NCBI GenBank assembly: GCA_029263455.1
Contig: JAJCXM010000008.1
Location: 1 to 64,000, forward strand
DNA length: 64,000 bases
Reading direction: 5' to 3'
From: Holophagae bacterium
GTDB lineage: Bacteria > Acidobacteriota > Holophagae > Acanthopleuribacterales > Acanthopleuribacteraceae
A program made the position numbers and the translations under genes. Below the pieces are notes generated by a model that ran no database searches, was not told where the DNA came from, and saw nothing but the letters and a program-made list of their open reading frames with translations. Position 1 is the first letter of the stretch, and every line of letters starts with the position of its first letter. Below, in pieces: positions 52,234 through 62,370 of this stretch.

Positions 52234-55200
52234 TCACTCTGAAACGACCTCCAACGTCACGTCACCCGCGTTGATATTGACTTGGAACATCGTCCCGTTG
52301 CCAAGCGACTGATTTAGAACAGTTGTGAAGTTGCCAGAGACTGAATTGCCGGTGGCTATCACAAACGTATCGTTTAGGTTAGGTATGTAGCCGCCTTCGA
52401 GTTGGATGTCCAGCGTACCGTCCAGCGTTATCACTGAGTCAACTGCGTCGCCGGTTAGGCATCCGAAACTGGCTAAGGATGCAATATGTGTCCTTAGCGT
52501 TGCTGACGCCGAACAGGTGAGGTCATCTTCAAGCACGAAGCATTGACCCGCGTAAACGTCGATAACACCGTCATTGCTTATGGGGTGGTCCGCCTGCAGA
52601 GCCCCCGCTTTCAGGCAAATACTACCCTGGTTATTAAAACCAAGATCGCCCTTCAACACCATAACACCGCCGCCAAAACTCTTTTCTATCAGACCCTGAT
52701 TGGTGACCTGAGTGTAAGCGCCAACGATGGCTCCGTTTGCGGTTACTTTGATGCCCGGTCCAATAACGATGTGGTTGCCAGCGTTTCCTTGTAGAACCGC
52801 ATTGGCGTTGAATGTTAGTGCTTGGATAGTGCCGGTACCATGAATCTCTTGCAAGCCAGCGGCGTTTGTCGATAAATTCGACCCACGTAAGTACACAGGT
52901 GAGCCCGTTAACGAAATGGTGGCACCAGTTAAGGTCAAACCGCTATCGAATATCAATCGTGATTTCTCGCCTATGAGTAGATTCGTCCTCACTTCCATGT
53001 TACGAAATGTGGCAGGGTCATTGTCCGGTTGCTCTAACAAAATTAGCTGAGCCCCATCGAAAGTCTCAATGAATCCATTGGATACTAAAGCATCAACCGC
53101 GCCAGATAGCTCCCAGTCACCGGTTGCGCTATTCAAAATAATGCCTGGAGCTGCGTCCATGTGACCCTGAACGACTATGTGGGTCGTGCCGTTTCTGGTG
53201 TAACTTCCAACCCGGCTCTGGGGATAAGGACCCGTCATATTTAGAACCAATGTTGTATCGGTCAAAGTCAATGAGCCGTTGTTTTGAAATGATCCGACCA
53301 AGCTAAGCATGCCATTGGTGGCAGATAACGAGCCTGTATTTGTTCCGCCACTATAGACGCCGCTTGTGTTTGCAAACGAGACGGTATTGAAGTTGTCAAG
53401 ATAACTGAGCGAACATTGTATGCCGCCGACCATTTGGATGATTCCATAATTCTGTGGCTGCCCATGTATGGAAGCGCTATTACCAACGACAGTAATGCCA
53501 GCACCGATGGTATAGACACTGCCATTGGTGGTGATATTGGTGTTGGTGACGTTGATGGTGCCATTGCCAAATATTCCCGATCCATTGACGACGAGGCTGT
53601 GAGTAACTACCTGAAGCGTGCCTTCTAGATTAAAGGTTCCATACAAAACGACACTTCGACCTGCACAGTTCATGTTGCCGACTACCGTCGAATTAGACAG
53701 GCCACATGTCAAGACGCCTATTTGAGTCGTTCCGCCCAATAAAGTTCCGCCGAACGTATTGTCCAAAATAGTATTCTGAACTTGGCCATGTTTGAAGTCA
53801 AAGAGTCCGTAAATGTCCACTTGACCAGCAGTCAGGTTTCCGCCTTCAATCCGTAACGTATCATGAACCTCAAGCGATTGAATCGTCCGCGCTGGGGCTG
53901 TATTTAAGGTTACGATCGCGGAGCCAGGCACATCGATGATGACGTGATCGGAAGCGCCTGGTACAACACCCTCGCTCCAATTGAGACCGGCTTGAAAATC
54001 ACCGTCGCCCGCGATCCAAAAAACAGCATCTGCGACGCGAAACGTCCAACTGAAATCGGTCGCTAGCGCATTCCCGGCCAAATCTGTGACACCCGTACCG
54101 ATCGTCGCCTGATAGAGACCGTCAGCCAAAGATGTGGCCGGAACGAAGTCGACTCGATTGGCAAATGCTTGGTAACTTACGTTTTGGGCCGAGATTGGGA
54201 TATCGTCCGCAGTAGCGAACATTTTGTCTGCACCTGCCTCAACTAAGGTGAAATTAGTTGCTGTTGCGGTGCTGGAATCGAGTGGTTCGTCAAAAAAGGC
54301 GGATACCAAGTTCACATTGCGTTTGCCAATGATGGGTTGTTGATTGAGCACCGAGGGTGCGGTGGTATCTGCCAGCAGGTCGACTGACTGTATCGATGAC
54401 CAGCCGATGTTTCCACCCGTGTCTGTTGCTTTCACCTGTAACGTGAATGACGTCTGTTGGGATAATAACGGGGTTATGAAACGATAATTAAAGGGATACG
54501 ATCCGTCGCGGTGAACCTCGTTCCCATCCAAATAGAAGGCGACGTTTCGGACCTGAACATCGTCCGTCACCTCAGCGCTTGCATAAGTTTGCGTGCCTTC
54601 CTCTACCTGCCAAGTACCTTTAGAGAATGGTGCATCTAGGGCGATGACAGGTGCCATACCTGACGAATCATAGTTTTGATAGTTGATAACTAATAGTCCA
54701 GTGTCGGCTGCTACGTAGGCTAGTCCATTCGTGATTTCAACTGCCCTTGTGCTGGGAGCAAAAACATAAGCCTGAATCGCTGCGGTCGTTGTTTGGCTAG
54801 GGTCACTTACATCAAAGACCTCAATCCCGCCGCCGCCAAGTGAATTTACACCACTAACACCAAGGCCTGATCCGTTTAGCGCCATATCCGACCAATACTG
54901 GCCTGTGTAGGCCGCCGAAACGAGAACGGGCATGGTTGGGTCCAACAGATCAAGCGTCGCATAACCACCATCGTGGATGACGAAGAGGGTATCGTTAGCT
55001 ACGGCAAGATTCTTGGCCGCTGGAATGCCAAGAGCGGCTGTTGTGTGCCAGATGAATTGGGCATAAGGCGATACAGCCGAAACGCGGTCGATGTGCAGCA
55101 CATAAATCGAGTCCAAGCCAACGGCTACGTCAACGACAGGAAGTGGCATATTGAGCCGCTGGATGACCGAACCCGATTGTAAGTCCACGACGACGAGTAA

Positions 55201-58200
55201 ACTGGCGTTCATGCCAACATAGGCCAGCCCCAGGTCTGTATCGACGGTTTGAGCGTCGCCTCCAAGTGGAACCGTGAACAAGATATTCGCGGCTGGTGGA
55301 TCCGTAATATCGATGACCGTTAAACCGGCTGTCCCGTCAGCGACAGCCAATACGCCCTCACCGATGGCAATGCCCTTGGCATTTCCAGGCGTATTCACTT
55401 GAGCGATGATGCGGGGGTCCATGCCATTGAACGCGTTGAACAAGCTCACGCCTGTTGTGCCCTGAGCGAGTCCGATGAGTTGGGAGTTGACGTCTATGTC
55501 AAACGCGTAACTCGAAGCCACCTGGAATACTAAACCAAGATTGAGCAGTAATCCGTCTAATGGGTTGAGGCCAAATTCCACTTCGGCGCCGTCTTCGATG
55601 CCGTCGCCGTCAGTATCTGGATCGAGTTCATTGGTGCCAATCACGGACTCTGCCGTGTTGTGAAGACGATCGCCGTCAAGATCGTCGGCAGACACGCTGC
55701 CGTCGAGCTCAGGTAGGTCAATTAGAAGCGTTTCTGGTAATAGTGTTTCGATGCCATTGGCGTTCGATTGAAAAAAACGGCTATTGGTTGAGGAACGGAC
55801 CGGGTCGTAATATTGAATATTGAATGGCGTACCTGGAGGTAACGTCACCAACGACGACGTGCCTCCTGCGCCAAGCTGTCCAAATCGTGTGGGTGGTGTG
55901 ATGACATTGTCTTGCGGTCTCGCGTCCAGCCGATAATAGACGCCTTTGGGATCAAGTGTCTCGGAATCAGCCAAGCTCTCATTCGCATAGGCGGCAAATG
56001 TCTCAGCAGGTTCGTTAAGGTCAAATTCCTCAATGCCCATGGACTGCAAGTCGAATATGGCGCTGTCAATAGCGTCTAGAGCCGCGTTGAACTGATCGCG
56101 GTCCAAGAAATCGGTTTGTCCAGCTTGAGCATGCGTGAATAGGCCTTGGCCCCAAAAGGTAAGTGTATTGTTAAAGCGGTCAATCAGGTCCTGCACGTTC
56201 TGAGCACTCAGCTCAGATGGGCGGTCAAGAGCAAGAATCGAGGCTGCTTCGCTGGCGTTGATACTGCCGTTAGCTGCGCTCAACAAGGTCTCAATGATTT
56301 CAGTTACCTGATCGCGCTTCAAAAAGTGGTCTGGGTCTTCTGGATCCAGGCTGGTCCACACGCCATCACCCAGAACGAGTAAAGCCAGGTCGTGGTATGA
56401 CTCTAGAAAAGCGAGTTCGGCGTTGATTCTCGGTTCCCAAGGTTCGCCACCCTTGTCGGCCAGGCATGAACATGCTGCTATGGCACCCAGTGCGCCGCCT
56501 CCGCAGGCCAAAATTTGACCAAGCCCAGGGATGTTGTTCGCAATCGAGCTGGCACAGCTGCTGGTTGCGGCCGATAGCAAATTTCCAACCACTGAGATAA
56601 CACAACCGGCAGAGTCTGGGTCATTCACGCAATCACGAGCGATTTGAACCGTTGTCAGGGTCAGGCTGAGTGCGCACCGAGCAAGGCCACTGACAGGTAT
56701 GAAGCTAAGCGCGCAATCAATAATTCCCCACATGATGCCGACGACACAGTCTTGTCGGCATTGATATTTGGGGTTGTGAAAGTGGGAAGGGCTGCATGGC
56801 ACTGACAAATGCCAACCGGGCGCTATTATTCCACTTCCCGGGTCCGTACAGACCATACTTCCATCAGTGTTAACAGTGGCTTCGCCTACATGTTCCCATC
56901 GTCCAGCATCGTGGTTGAAACTAAGCAACGCGAGAGCTGTCCCGGGTGGTGGTATTAAGCCGGACATTGGATCCGGTAAGTTCGGAAAACAGATGGGGGC
57001 AGGCGTGCTGAAATTGCTGGCTCCGTCTGTTTGTACGGTCAAGACAATGGCTGGATCTAAGCCAGCGGGGAGTTGGCCGGGCAGTCTGGCAGGGTCTACC
57101 GGGGCGATGCCAACCATCCCTCCTGGCGTGCCGTCGTTGGCAAACAGAGAATCCGCAGGAACCCTAATCGCGACGTCGGCCCATTCTGGATGCGCGTCAA
57201 TGACACTTTGTGGAAAATGGATGGTCGTTTCTTGTCCTGGATTTAGCGCTTGTAACGTACCAGGAAGGACGAGAGGTAAGAAGATATCGCCCGCGCTGGT
57301 ATCGTCATTTGCGCGGCCTTGCCAAGCTTTGCCGACAAATGGGTAGTAGGGTCCGGCGGGATAACTGGTGGCTGTAGGAATACCGCCAATGACGGCAGAT
57401 ATGACCGTTCGGCCGTCGATGTGAACAAAAAAGCGACCGGCTGGTACCGGTTCTAATGTGAAGTTACCGGTTGCGTCCGTGATGGTGAAATGCGTGGCTT
57501 CTAGACCATCGATGCTAATGCGTACGCCTTCAAGCGGCACGTCCATGACTGGACCTCCGTCGACCATGGACGGTTCAGAAGCGAATACGCGACCTGACAC
57601 TGAAGTTCCAGCAAGCGGTGTAAGCGATAAGGTGTCGAAATCACTGCTCAACAGTCCTCCGGGTACATCATTGCCATCTACGTCCGGATTAATGCCCTCA
57701 CTATCCAAGAGCGTGTTGCCATCGATCATGATTCGGATACGCGCACTCGGTGGTAAAGGATTGTTGTAGAAAAGCGTGATCGTTTTCCCATCGTCAGATA
57801 AATGGCGCCACCCGGCCAGTTCCTGGCTTCCAAACATAGCCTTTACGTTTTGGTCAGTAATGGTTGTTCCGTCAATTGGATAGTCAAATTTTATCCGAGA
57901 CTCTCGTGTGACAGCGACTTCTTCCTCCATATGAAATGGCGACATCTGCTTAATCGTCGTTAGCCCCTTAACCATCAACTGAATGGTCTCGGAGACGCGA
58001 TAGAAGCCGTCATCAACCCAAAACTCTATCTGGTACGTACCTAGGTCATTGGCTGTAGGTGTGTATTGGAATAGATGTGTCTGAGGGTCGAAGCTTGACC
58101 CATTGGGTAGTCCTTCAGCTCCGTAGGTGAGCTGATCACCGTTGGGATCGGAGGCATCCACCGTCAAATTAATAGCGTAATTACGTGTAACGAGTTGATT

Positions 58201-58425
58201 ACCTATGGGCAGGATTTGGGGAGGATCTAGTCCAGGAATCTCAGATATCAAACAAACCATATCAAGCACTGTAGACGCTGCATCACCGTTACAATCCAAA
58301 TGCACCGGCCATGTCGAAATAAACGCTCGAAGTGACGACGGGTTAATGCTACCGCAGCCATTTAAGTTACATTGACCCTTCGCGGTCTGAGCGAAAATGA
58401 AGAGACACAGCCAAAGATAGCGCAT
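52234..58425 (-). CDS. Giant secreted multidomain protein
   Basis: The 2063-residue protein has a signal peptide (about 1-17) then a Cys-containing region with a dockerin/EF-hand-like LDCNGDAASTVLDM. A putative cadherin/He_PIG Ig domain (about 68-155), a carboxypeptidase-regulatory-like segment (about 275-340) and a Cys-rich stretch (about 545-650) follow. Next come thrombospondin type-3 calcium repeats (about 915-955, DPDTDGDGIEDGAE), a propeller of LVIVD-type repeats (about 965-1270, VIDITDPP, VFDVSDPS), Big-type Ig domains (about 1285-1470) and a long Gly/Asn/Thr-rich beta-helix-like C-terminus (about 1475-2063). It is probably an adhesin or extracellular matrix component. No catalytic motif or autotransporter barrel is seen, and the secretion route is unknown. 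Confidence 0.88.
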   Translation of the reverse strand: MRYLWLCLFIFAQTAKGQCNLNGCGSINPSSLRAFISTWPVHLDCNGDAASTVLDMVCLISEIPGLDPPQILPIGNQLVTRNYAINLTVDASDPNGDQLTYGAEGLPNGSSFDPQTHLFQYTPTANDLGTYQIEFWVDDGFYRVSETIQLMVKGLTTIKQMSPFHMEEEVAVTRESRIKFDYPIDGTTITDQNVKAMFGSQELAGWRHLSDDGKTITLFYNNPLPPSARIRIMIDGNTLLDSEGINPDVDGNDVPGGLLSSDFDTLSLTPLAGTSVSGRVFASEPSMVDGGPVMDVPLEGVRISIDGLEATHFTITDATGNFTLEPVPAGRFFVHIDGRTVISAVIGGIPTATSYPAGPYYPFVGKAWQGRANDDTSAGDIFLPLVLPGTLQALNPGQETTIHFPQSVIDAHPEWADVAIRVPADSLFANDGTPGGMVGIAPVDPARLPGQLPAGLDPAIVLTVQTDGASNFSTPAPICFPNLPDPMSGLIPPPGTALALLSFNHDAGRWEHVGEATVNTDGSMVCTDPGSGIIAPGWHLSVPCSPSHFHNPKYQCRQDCVVGIMWGIIDCALSFIPVSGLARCALSLTLTTVQIARDCVNDPDSAGCVISVVGNLLSAATSSCASSIANNIPGLGQILACGGGALGAIAACSCLADKGGEPWEPRINAELAFLESYHDLALLVLGDGVWTSLDPEDPDHFLKRDQVTEIIETLLSAANGSINASEAASILALDRPSELSAQNVQDLIDRFNNTLTFWGQGLFTHAQAGQTDFLDRDQFNAALDAIDSAIFDLQSMGIEEFDLNEPAETFAAYANESLADSETLDPKGVYYRLDARPQDNVITPPTRFGQLGAGGTSSLVTLPPGTPFNIQYYDPVRSSTNSRFFQSNANGIETLLPETLLIDLPELDGSVSADDLDGDRLHNTAESVIGTNELDPDTDGDGIEDGAEVEFGLNPLDGLLLNLGLVFQVASSYAFDIDVNSQLIGLAQGTTGVSLFNAFNGMDPRIIAQVNTPGNAKGIAIGEGVLAVADGTAGLTVIDITDPPAANILFTVPLGGDAQTVDTDLGLAYVGMNASLLVVVDLQSGSVIQRLNMPLPVVDVAVGLDSIYVLHIDRVSAVSPYAQFIWHTTAALGIPAAKNLAVANDTLFVIHDGGYATLDLLDPTMPVLVSAAYTGQYWSDMALNGSGLGVSGVNSLGGGGIEVFDVSDPSQTTTAAIQAYVFAPSTRAVEITNGLAYVAADTGLLVINYQNYDSSGMAPVIALDAPFSKGTWQVEEGTQTYASAEVTDDVQVRNVAFYLDGNEVHRDGSYPFNYRFITPLLSQQTSFTLQVKATDTGGNIGWSSIQSVDLLADTTAPSVLNQQPIIGKRNVNLVSAFFDEPLDSSTATATNFTLVEAGADKMFATADDIPISAQNVSYQAFANRVDFVPATSLADGLYQATIGTGVTDLAGNALATDFSWTFRVADAVFWIAGDGDFQAGLNWSEGVVPGASDHVIIDVPGSAIVTLNTAPARTIQSLEVHDTLRIEGGNLTAGQVDIYGLFDFKHGQVQNTILDNTFGGTLLGGTTQIGVLTCGLSNSTVVGNMNCAGRSVVLYGTFNLEGTLQVVTHSLVVNGSGIFGNGTINVTNTNITTNGSVYTIGAGITVVGNSASIHGQPQNYGIIQMVGGIQCSLSYLDNFNTVSFANTSGVYSGGTNTGSLSATNGMLSLVGSFQNNGSLTLTDTTLVLNMTGPYPQSRVGSYTRNGTTHIVVQGHMDAAPGIILNSATGDWELSGAVDALVSNGFIETFDGAQLILLEQPDNDPATFRNMEVRTNLLIGEKSRLIFDSGLTLTGATISLTGSPVYLRGSNLSTNAAGLQEIHGTGTIQALTFNANAVLQGNAGNHIVIGPGIKVTANGAIVGAYTQVTNQGLIEKSFGGGVMVLKGDLGFNNQGSICLKAGALQADHPISNDGVIDVYAGQCFVLEDDLTCSASATLRTHIASLASFGCLTGDAVDSVITLDGTLDIQLEGGYIPNLNDTFVIATGNSVSGNFTTVLNQSLGNGTMFQVNINAGDVTLEVVSE

Positions 58426-58513
58426 GGTTACTCCCTAATTTTTTGACAACTTATCCACTGAATTTAGTAGCTATAGCGTCATTGGTCTTCAGGAAATCGT
58501 CAAAAAAAGCATA

Positions 58514-58541
58514 GAATTTAACAAATTCAGGCTTATTGACA
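58514..58541. promoter_or_regulatory. Palindrome and TTGACA box in the divergent intergenic region
   Basis: GAATTT-AAC-AAATTC (58514-58528) is a 6 bp inverted repeat, followed by TTGACA (58536-58541), a perfect -35 hexamer pointing at dtd. No good -10 sits at standard spacing. The gap lies between the divergent giant-protein gene and dtd and may control both. Confidence 0.35.
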
Positions 58542-58607
58542 TGAAACGGCCAGGAACTGTCTCTTGATCGGTGATGCAGGAATCCAAAGAGATAAATAGG
58601 TGATCTT

Positions 58608-59063
58608 ATGCGACTACTGATTCAGCGAGTTGATCGAGCCGAAGTGAAGGTGGCAGATATGCGTATTGCCGCGATCGACGTTGGGTTGTTGATCTTGGCC
58701 GCCATTGCTCCGGACGACACGTTGCAGGCGGTCAACAAACTAGCTTACAAGGCAGCACATTTACGAATCTTTTCAGACGATAACGGTCGATTTGCACATA
58801 GTCTTCTGGATGTTTCAGGCTCTGCATTGGTCGTTTCACAATTCACTTTATTTGCCGATACACGGAAAGGCAGGCGTCCCTCTTTTTCTGGGTCGGCAGC
58901 GCCTGACTTTGCGAAATCAATGATTGATCAATTTGTAAACGCCTTGCGACAACAAGGCGTGTCTCGTGTCTTAGAAGGTGAGTTTGGGGCGTCTATGGAT
59001 GTAGAACTCGTCAATCACGGTCCCGTTACAATTTGGCTAGATTCAACTGATTTCTTGGAATAG
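58608..59063 (+). CDS. dtd: D-aminoacyl-tRNA deacylase
   Basis: The 151-residue enzyme hydrolyses D-amino acids (and glycine) mischarged on t[18 protein letters not shown] at the start, the active-site [17 protein letters not shown], and the cross-subunit [11 protein letters not shown] (family Gly-cisPro loop) are all present at normal positions. The length is standard. It begins a cluster with the deacetylase and pcm genes, 26 bp apart. Confidence 0.97.
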   Translation: MRLLIQRVDRAEVKVADMRIAAIDVGLLILAAIAPDDTLQAVNKLAYKAAHLRIFSDDNGRFAHSLLDVSGSALVVSQFTLFADTRKGRRPSFSGSAAPDFAKSMIDQFVNALRQQGVSRVLEGEFGASMDVELVNHGPVTIWLDSTDFLE

Positions 59064-59089
59064 ATCCAGTTTCTGTTAAGATTCTGCCG

Positions 59090-60031
59090 ATGCCACACAC
59101 GTTACTCGTTCATCATTCCGATTGTTTAGATCATGAAACTGGTTTTGGACACCCAGAGTCACCTGATCGACTGCGGGCAATTGCAAACAGGATCAAAGAA
59201 ACTGGTTTGGGAGATGATTTGACTTGGGTTGAACCCGCTCCGGCTGAACCGCAGCTGGTTGGGTTGGTCCATTCGCTGAACTACCTAGAACATGTTCGTG
59301 ATCGAATCGGAAGTGGCGCAAGCATGTTGGATGCTGGTGACACGTCTATTTGCCCACTCTCCATGCGGGCCGCCGAACTAGCGGCAGGCGCCGCCAAATG
59401 TGCGCTCGATGCTATGGCGACTGAGAAGACGCGCCGCGCATTCTTATTAGTTCGTCCGCCCGGTCATCATGCGGAACGGGCACGAGCCATGGGTTTCTGT
59501 ATATTTAATAATGTGGCTATCGCCGCCCGCTATGCCCAGAGCATTGGCCTGGCAAAACGTGTACTGATTGTTGATTGGGATGTTCACCATGGCAATGGCA
59601 CCCAACATATCTTTGAGCGTGATCCAGACGTTTATTACTACAGTATCCATCAATTCCCTTTCTATCCTGGAACGGGAGCGTCAGGTGATCGTGGGATTGG
59701 GGCAGGAGAAGGAACAACGCGAAATAGTCCGCTGCCGCCAGGAACACGGGCGTCCGACTTTGTCGGTCGATTCGAAAGAGATTTGAACGCTATAGAAAAT
59801 GAATTTAGTCCCGAACTCGTGTTGGTTTCCGCTGGATTCGACGCCCATCGAGATGATCCTTTAGGCGGGCAAATGCTGGACCATAATGACTTTGGCCGGA
59901 TGACAGAAATGGTTGTGGATCTCGCCAACCGAAAGGCGCAGGGACGACTCGTTTCTGTTCTAGAAGGTGGATATGATCTTGACGCGCTTGGCATGTCGGC
60001 TCACGAGCACATATCTAAATTGATCGAATAA
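59090..60031 (+). CDS. Histone deacetylase-family (acetylpolyamine/acuC-like) amidohydrolase
   Basis: The 313-residue zinc enzyme removes acetyl groups from lysine or polyamines. Conserved motifs: [18 protein letters not shown] (two catalytic His about 125-126), [11 protein letters not shown] (zinc Asp/His about 164-166), [14 protein letters not shown] (zinc Asp) and EGGYD near the end. Bacterial members act on acetylated polyamines or proteins such as acetyl-CoA synthetase; the substrate here is undetermined. Its stop overlaps the pcm start (TAATG). Confidence 0.94.
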   Translation: MPHTLLVHHSDCLDHETGFGHPESPDRLRAIANRIKETGLGDDLTWVEPAPAEPQLVGLVHSLNYLEHVRDRIGSGASMLDAGDTSICPLSMRAAELAAGAAKCALDAMATEKTRRAFLLVRPPGHHAERARAMGFCIFNNVAIAARYAQSIGLAKRVLIVDWDVHHGNGTQHIFERDPDVYYYSIHQFPFYPGTGASGDRGIGAGEGTTRNSPLPPGTRASDFVGRFERDLNAIENEFSPELVLVSAGFDAHRDDPLGGQMLDHNDFGRMTEMVVDLANRKAQGRLVSVLEGGYDLDALGMSAHEHISKLIE

Positions 60032-60678
60032 TGGAGCCTGATTCCGGCGCGTTATTCGAATACGAACGAGATGTCATGGTGTCTCAGCAAATCGAAGCGC
60101 GTGGCGTTAACGACGCTCGTGTGTTGCGAGCTATGCGCTCTGTGCCCCGACACGCCTTTGTTCCAGAGTCACTTACCCATCATGCCTATGACGATTCTCC
60201 CTTGCCAATAGGCCACCATCAAACCATTTCCCAACCCTACATCGTTGCTTACATGGCGCAACAGCTCCATCTTAAGCACACGGACCGGGTCCTTGAACTT
60301 GGTACCGGGTCGGGCTACCAAACCGCAGTTTTGGCGGCTCTGGCGGGATCCGTTTATTCCATCGAAATCGTCTCCGAATTGGCCTTGATCGCCAAGGACA
60401 GAATTCGGCAGTTGGGATTGGATAGTGTGCAAATACAGCTCGGGGATGGAGGCCACGGCTGGCCCGAAGAAGCGCCGTTTGACGCGATTATCTTGTCTGC
60501 AGCGGCTCGCACAATCCCGCCGCCGCTACTTGAGCAGATGAGCTTAGGCGGCCGTCTTCTTGCTCCTCTTGGCGATGTATCACAGCAGCTGGTGCGTATC
60601 ACGAGATCAGAAGACGGATGGCAGACGGAAAACCTATTGGCCGTCCGATTTGTACCCTTCACCGGTTATTGGCAATAA
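60031..60678 (+). CDS. pcm: Protein-L-isoaspartate O-methyltransferase
   Basis: The 215-residue enzyme repairs isomerised aspartyl residues with SAM. VPRHAFVPE, PIGHHQTISQPYIVAYM (substrate loop), and LELGTGSGYQTA (SAM motif I, about 87-98) are hallmarks. The length matches the family. The start codon overlaps the deacetylase stop by one base, showing translational coupling. Confidence 0.96.
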   Translation: MEPDSGALFEYERDVMVSQQIEARGVNDARVLRAMRSVPRHAFVPESLTHHAYDDSPLPIGHHQTISQPYIVAYMAQQLHLKHTDRVLELGTGSGYQTAVLAALAGSVYSIEIVSELALIAKDRIRQLGLDSVQIQLGDGGHGWPEEAPFDAIILSAAARTIPPPLLEQMSLGGRLLAPLGDVSQQLVRITRSEDGWQTENLLAVRFVPFTGYWQ

Positions 60679-60679
60679 A

Positions 60680-61246
60680 TCAATTGCCAGACTTAGATTT
60701 GATGGCGGCCTTGTCGTCCTTAACGACAATCTCGTAGACCACTTCGCGAGTCCCTTTTTTCTTTTGCACCGATTGTGTCTGCTGCTGGATAAATGACTGA
60801 AACTTAGAGAAACTGACTTGTTTCGTCACACCCAATGACAAGTTAGTGCGCGTATAGTCGTCGTACAACGCCACGACCTGATCACGCTGATTTTGCGCGT
60901 CCGAAATCGATATCTTGGTGGGCTGTTTCCTGGCTGGCTTCTCGGCTTCTTCTTTTTTCTCAGCTTCTTCAGTTCGCCGCTTTCTACGTGTCCCCATCTT
61001 TGCCTGTAGTTGCCGCTCCCAAAGACTAATATGCGCGTTTACTTTAGAAATGAGATTGTCGGAACGAAAAATCTCGCTTGACTTCATCTTGGTCAGATTA
61101 AGCAGTTCTCTTACTTTCTTCGTCAATTTGTCGCGACTATCTGTCGGCTCAACCAACGTGATGCCGCCCAGGAATTGAATGTATTCCTTCTTTACACGGG
61201 CAAGATCGCCTTCGATCTCTTTAATTAGCTGCGATGCGCGAGACAT
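60680..61246 (-). CDS. Hypothetical coiled-coil protein
   Basis: The 188-residue protein is highly charged and mostly helical, with an Arg/Lys/Glu-rich low-complexity centre (about 85-110) and a C-terminal region (about 115-185) that could form a small beta/alpha domain. No signal peptide or recognised family. It starts 9 bp after the zinc-ribbon gene on the same strand, so the two form an operon and may act together. It is convergent with pcm with one base between the stops. Confidence 0.7.
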   Translation of the reverse strand: MSRASQLIKEIEGDLARVKKEYIQFLGGITLVEPTDSRDKLTKKVRELLNLTKMKSSEIFRSDNLISKVNAHISLWERQLQAKMGTRRKRRTEEAEKKEEAEKPARKQPTKISISDAQNQRDQVVALYDDYTRTNLSLGVTKQVSFSKFQSFIQQQTQSVQKKKGTREVVYEIVVKDDKAAIKSKSGN

Positions 61247-61255
61247 TCGGTTTCC

Positions 61256-62284
61256 CTATCTTCCGAAAAGTCGAGCGAAAAACCCCTTTTTCTTGGGGGA
61301 ACTGCTTTCTGATCGGCTATCGCCGTAGTATTTATTGAAGATTCCAACCAATTCAGGATATTGATCTGCCCTTTGATACGCGTCGGAACCGTGGGCTGAG
61401 ACCTGATCACTTTCCAATAATCGGCCTTCTTTTATCCAACGTTCGACGACGTCGAGGGGCAAGTTTGGATAAGGTGTGTTCTCAATGAGAGCTTGAAATG
61501 TTTTGACGGCGGGTTTCTGAGGGGGCTGAGCAACCGGCACTGGACTTTGCCCATTAAATGGATCAGCCGTTTCACCAATGGCCGGAAAACCTTGAGGTTC
61601 GTTAGTCATTGCCGGCATCGCCTGCGTTGCGTGGGACTCAGGCGCTGGTGGCTCACTTAATTCGTCTTCAAAACTCATATCCGGTTTGTTTTCTAAATCG
61701 AATTGGAATTGATTGGCTTCGCTTTGATGGTCATCGTCCTGCGAATCAAATGAAAGGCTATCGAATTCAGATGCCAATGGAGAGTCTGGCGTTTTTGGCC
61801 GCTCAGCAGCCAGATTATCTGAAACGCGCATTTGAACGGTACCAAATCGGTCACCGGGACCGTCGTCATCAAAGGGGTCCGGATCAGCGCTATTAGGTGC
61901 GAATGGATCTATCAACGGCTCGTCAGGCGCCTTGTGGACCGGTTCATCAAAAACGGGGCCAGGGGGCACTGGTGGAGCTGGCTCTGCCGGCGCTGGCGAA
62001 GTAGCAGGCTGATTAAGTCCGCCTGCAGCTCGCTGCAAATCAACCATTTTTTGGATCTGATCCGCGTCTATGCGTACGGTTGTCGCCGGAATTTCGGATG
62101 CTGGGCTGGGCGCGGGAGCCGGGGCCTTGGCGGCTTCCGTAACACGTTCCGAAATCATGCGTCCGTCTACAAATGCTCTAAATACGGTCTCACATTTTTT
62201 GCAACGTACTTTTTTGCCTTGACTTGGGATCAACTCGTCGCGAACTTTGTATTTGGCCGAGCAATCAGGGCAGGTAATGATCAT
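61256..62284 (-). CDS. MJ0042-type zinc-ribbon protein with long Pro-rich linker
   Basis: The 342-residue protein has an N-terminal zinc ribbon (CPDCSAKYKV...VRCKKCETVF, residues about 5-35) and a long disordered acidic, Pro/Ala-rich linker (about 50-250). A folded C-terminal segment (about 258-325, VVERWIKEGRLLESDQVS) resembles GYF-like domains seen in Myxococcota and Acidobacteria proteins. It ends with basic, amphipathic KKKGFFARLFGR, perhaps membrane-binding. Function is unknown; a scaffold or regulatory adaptor is plausible. Confidence 0.8.
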   Translation of the reverse strand: MIITCPDCSAKYKVRDELIPSQGKKVRCKKCETVFRAFVDGRMISERVTEAAKAPAPAPSPASEIPATTVRIDADQIQKMVDLQRAAGGLNQPATSPAPAEPAPPVPPGPVFDEPVHKAPDEPLIDPFAPNSADPDPFDDDGPGDRFGTVQMRVSDNLAAERPKTPDSPLASEFDSLSFDSQDDDHQSEANQFQFDLENKPDMSFEDELSEPPAPESHATQAMPAMTNEPQGFPAIGETADPFNGQSPVPVAQPPQKPAVKTFQALIENTPYPNLPLDVVERWIKEGRLLESDQVSAHGSDAYQRADQYPELVGIFNKYYGDSRSESSSPKKKGFFARLFGR

Positions 62285-62370
62285 TTGAACTCCGAAAAGC
62301 CATTTTCACTTGTTATACCATAAAATATCCTCTGACTTTGTGCCTCTAGTTGGAAGCGAAAGGGTTAATA

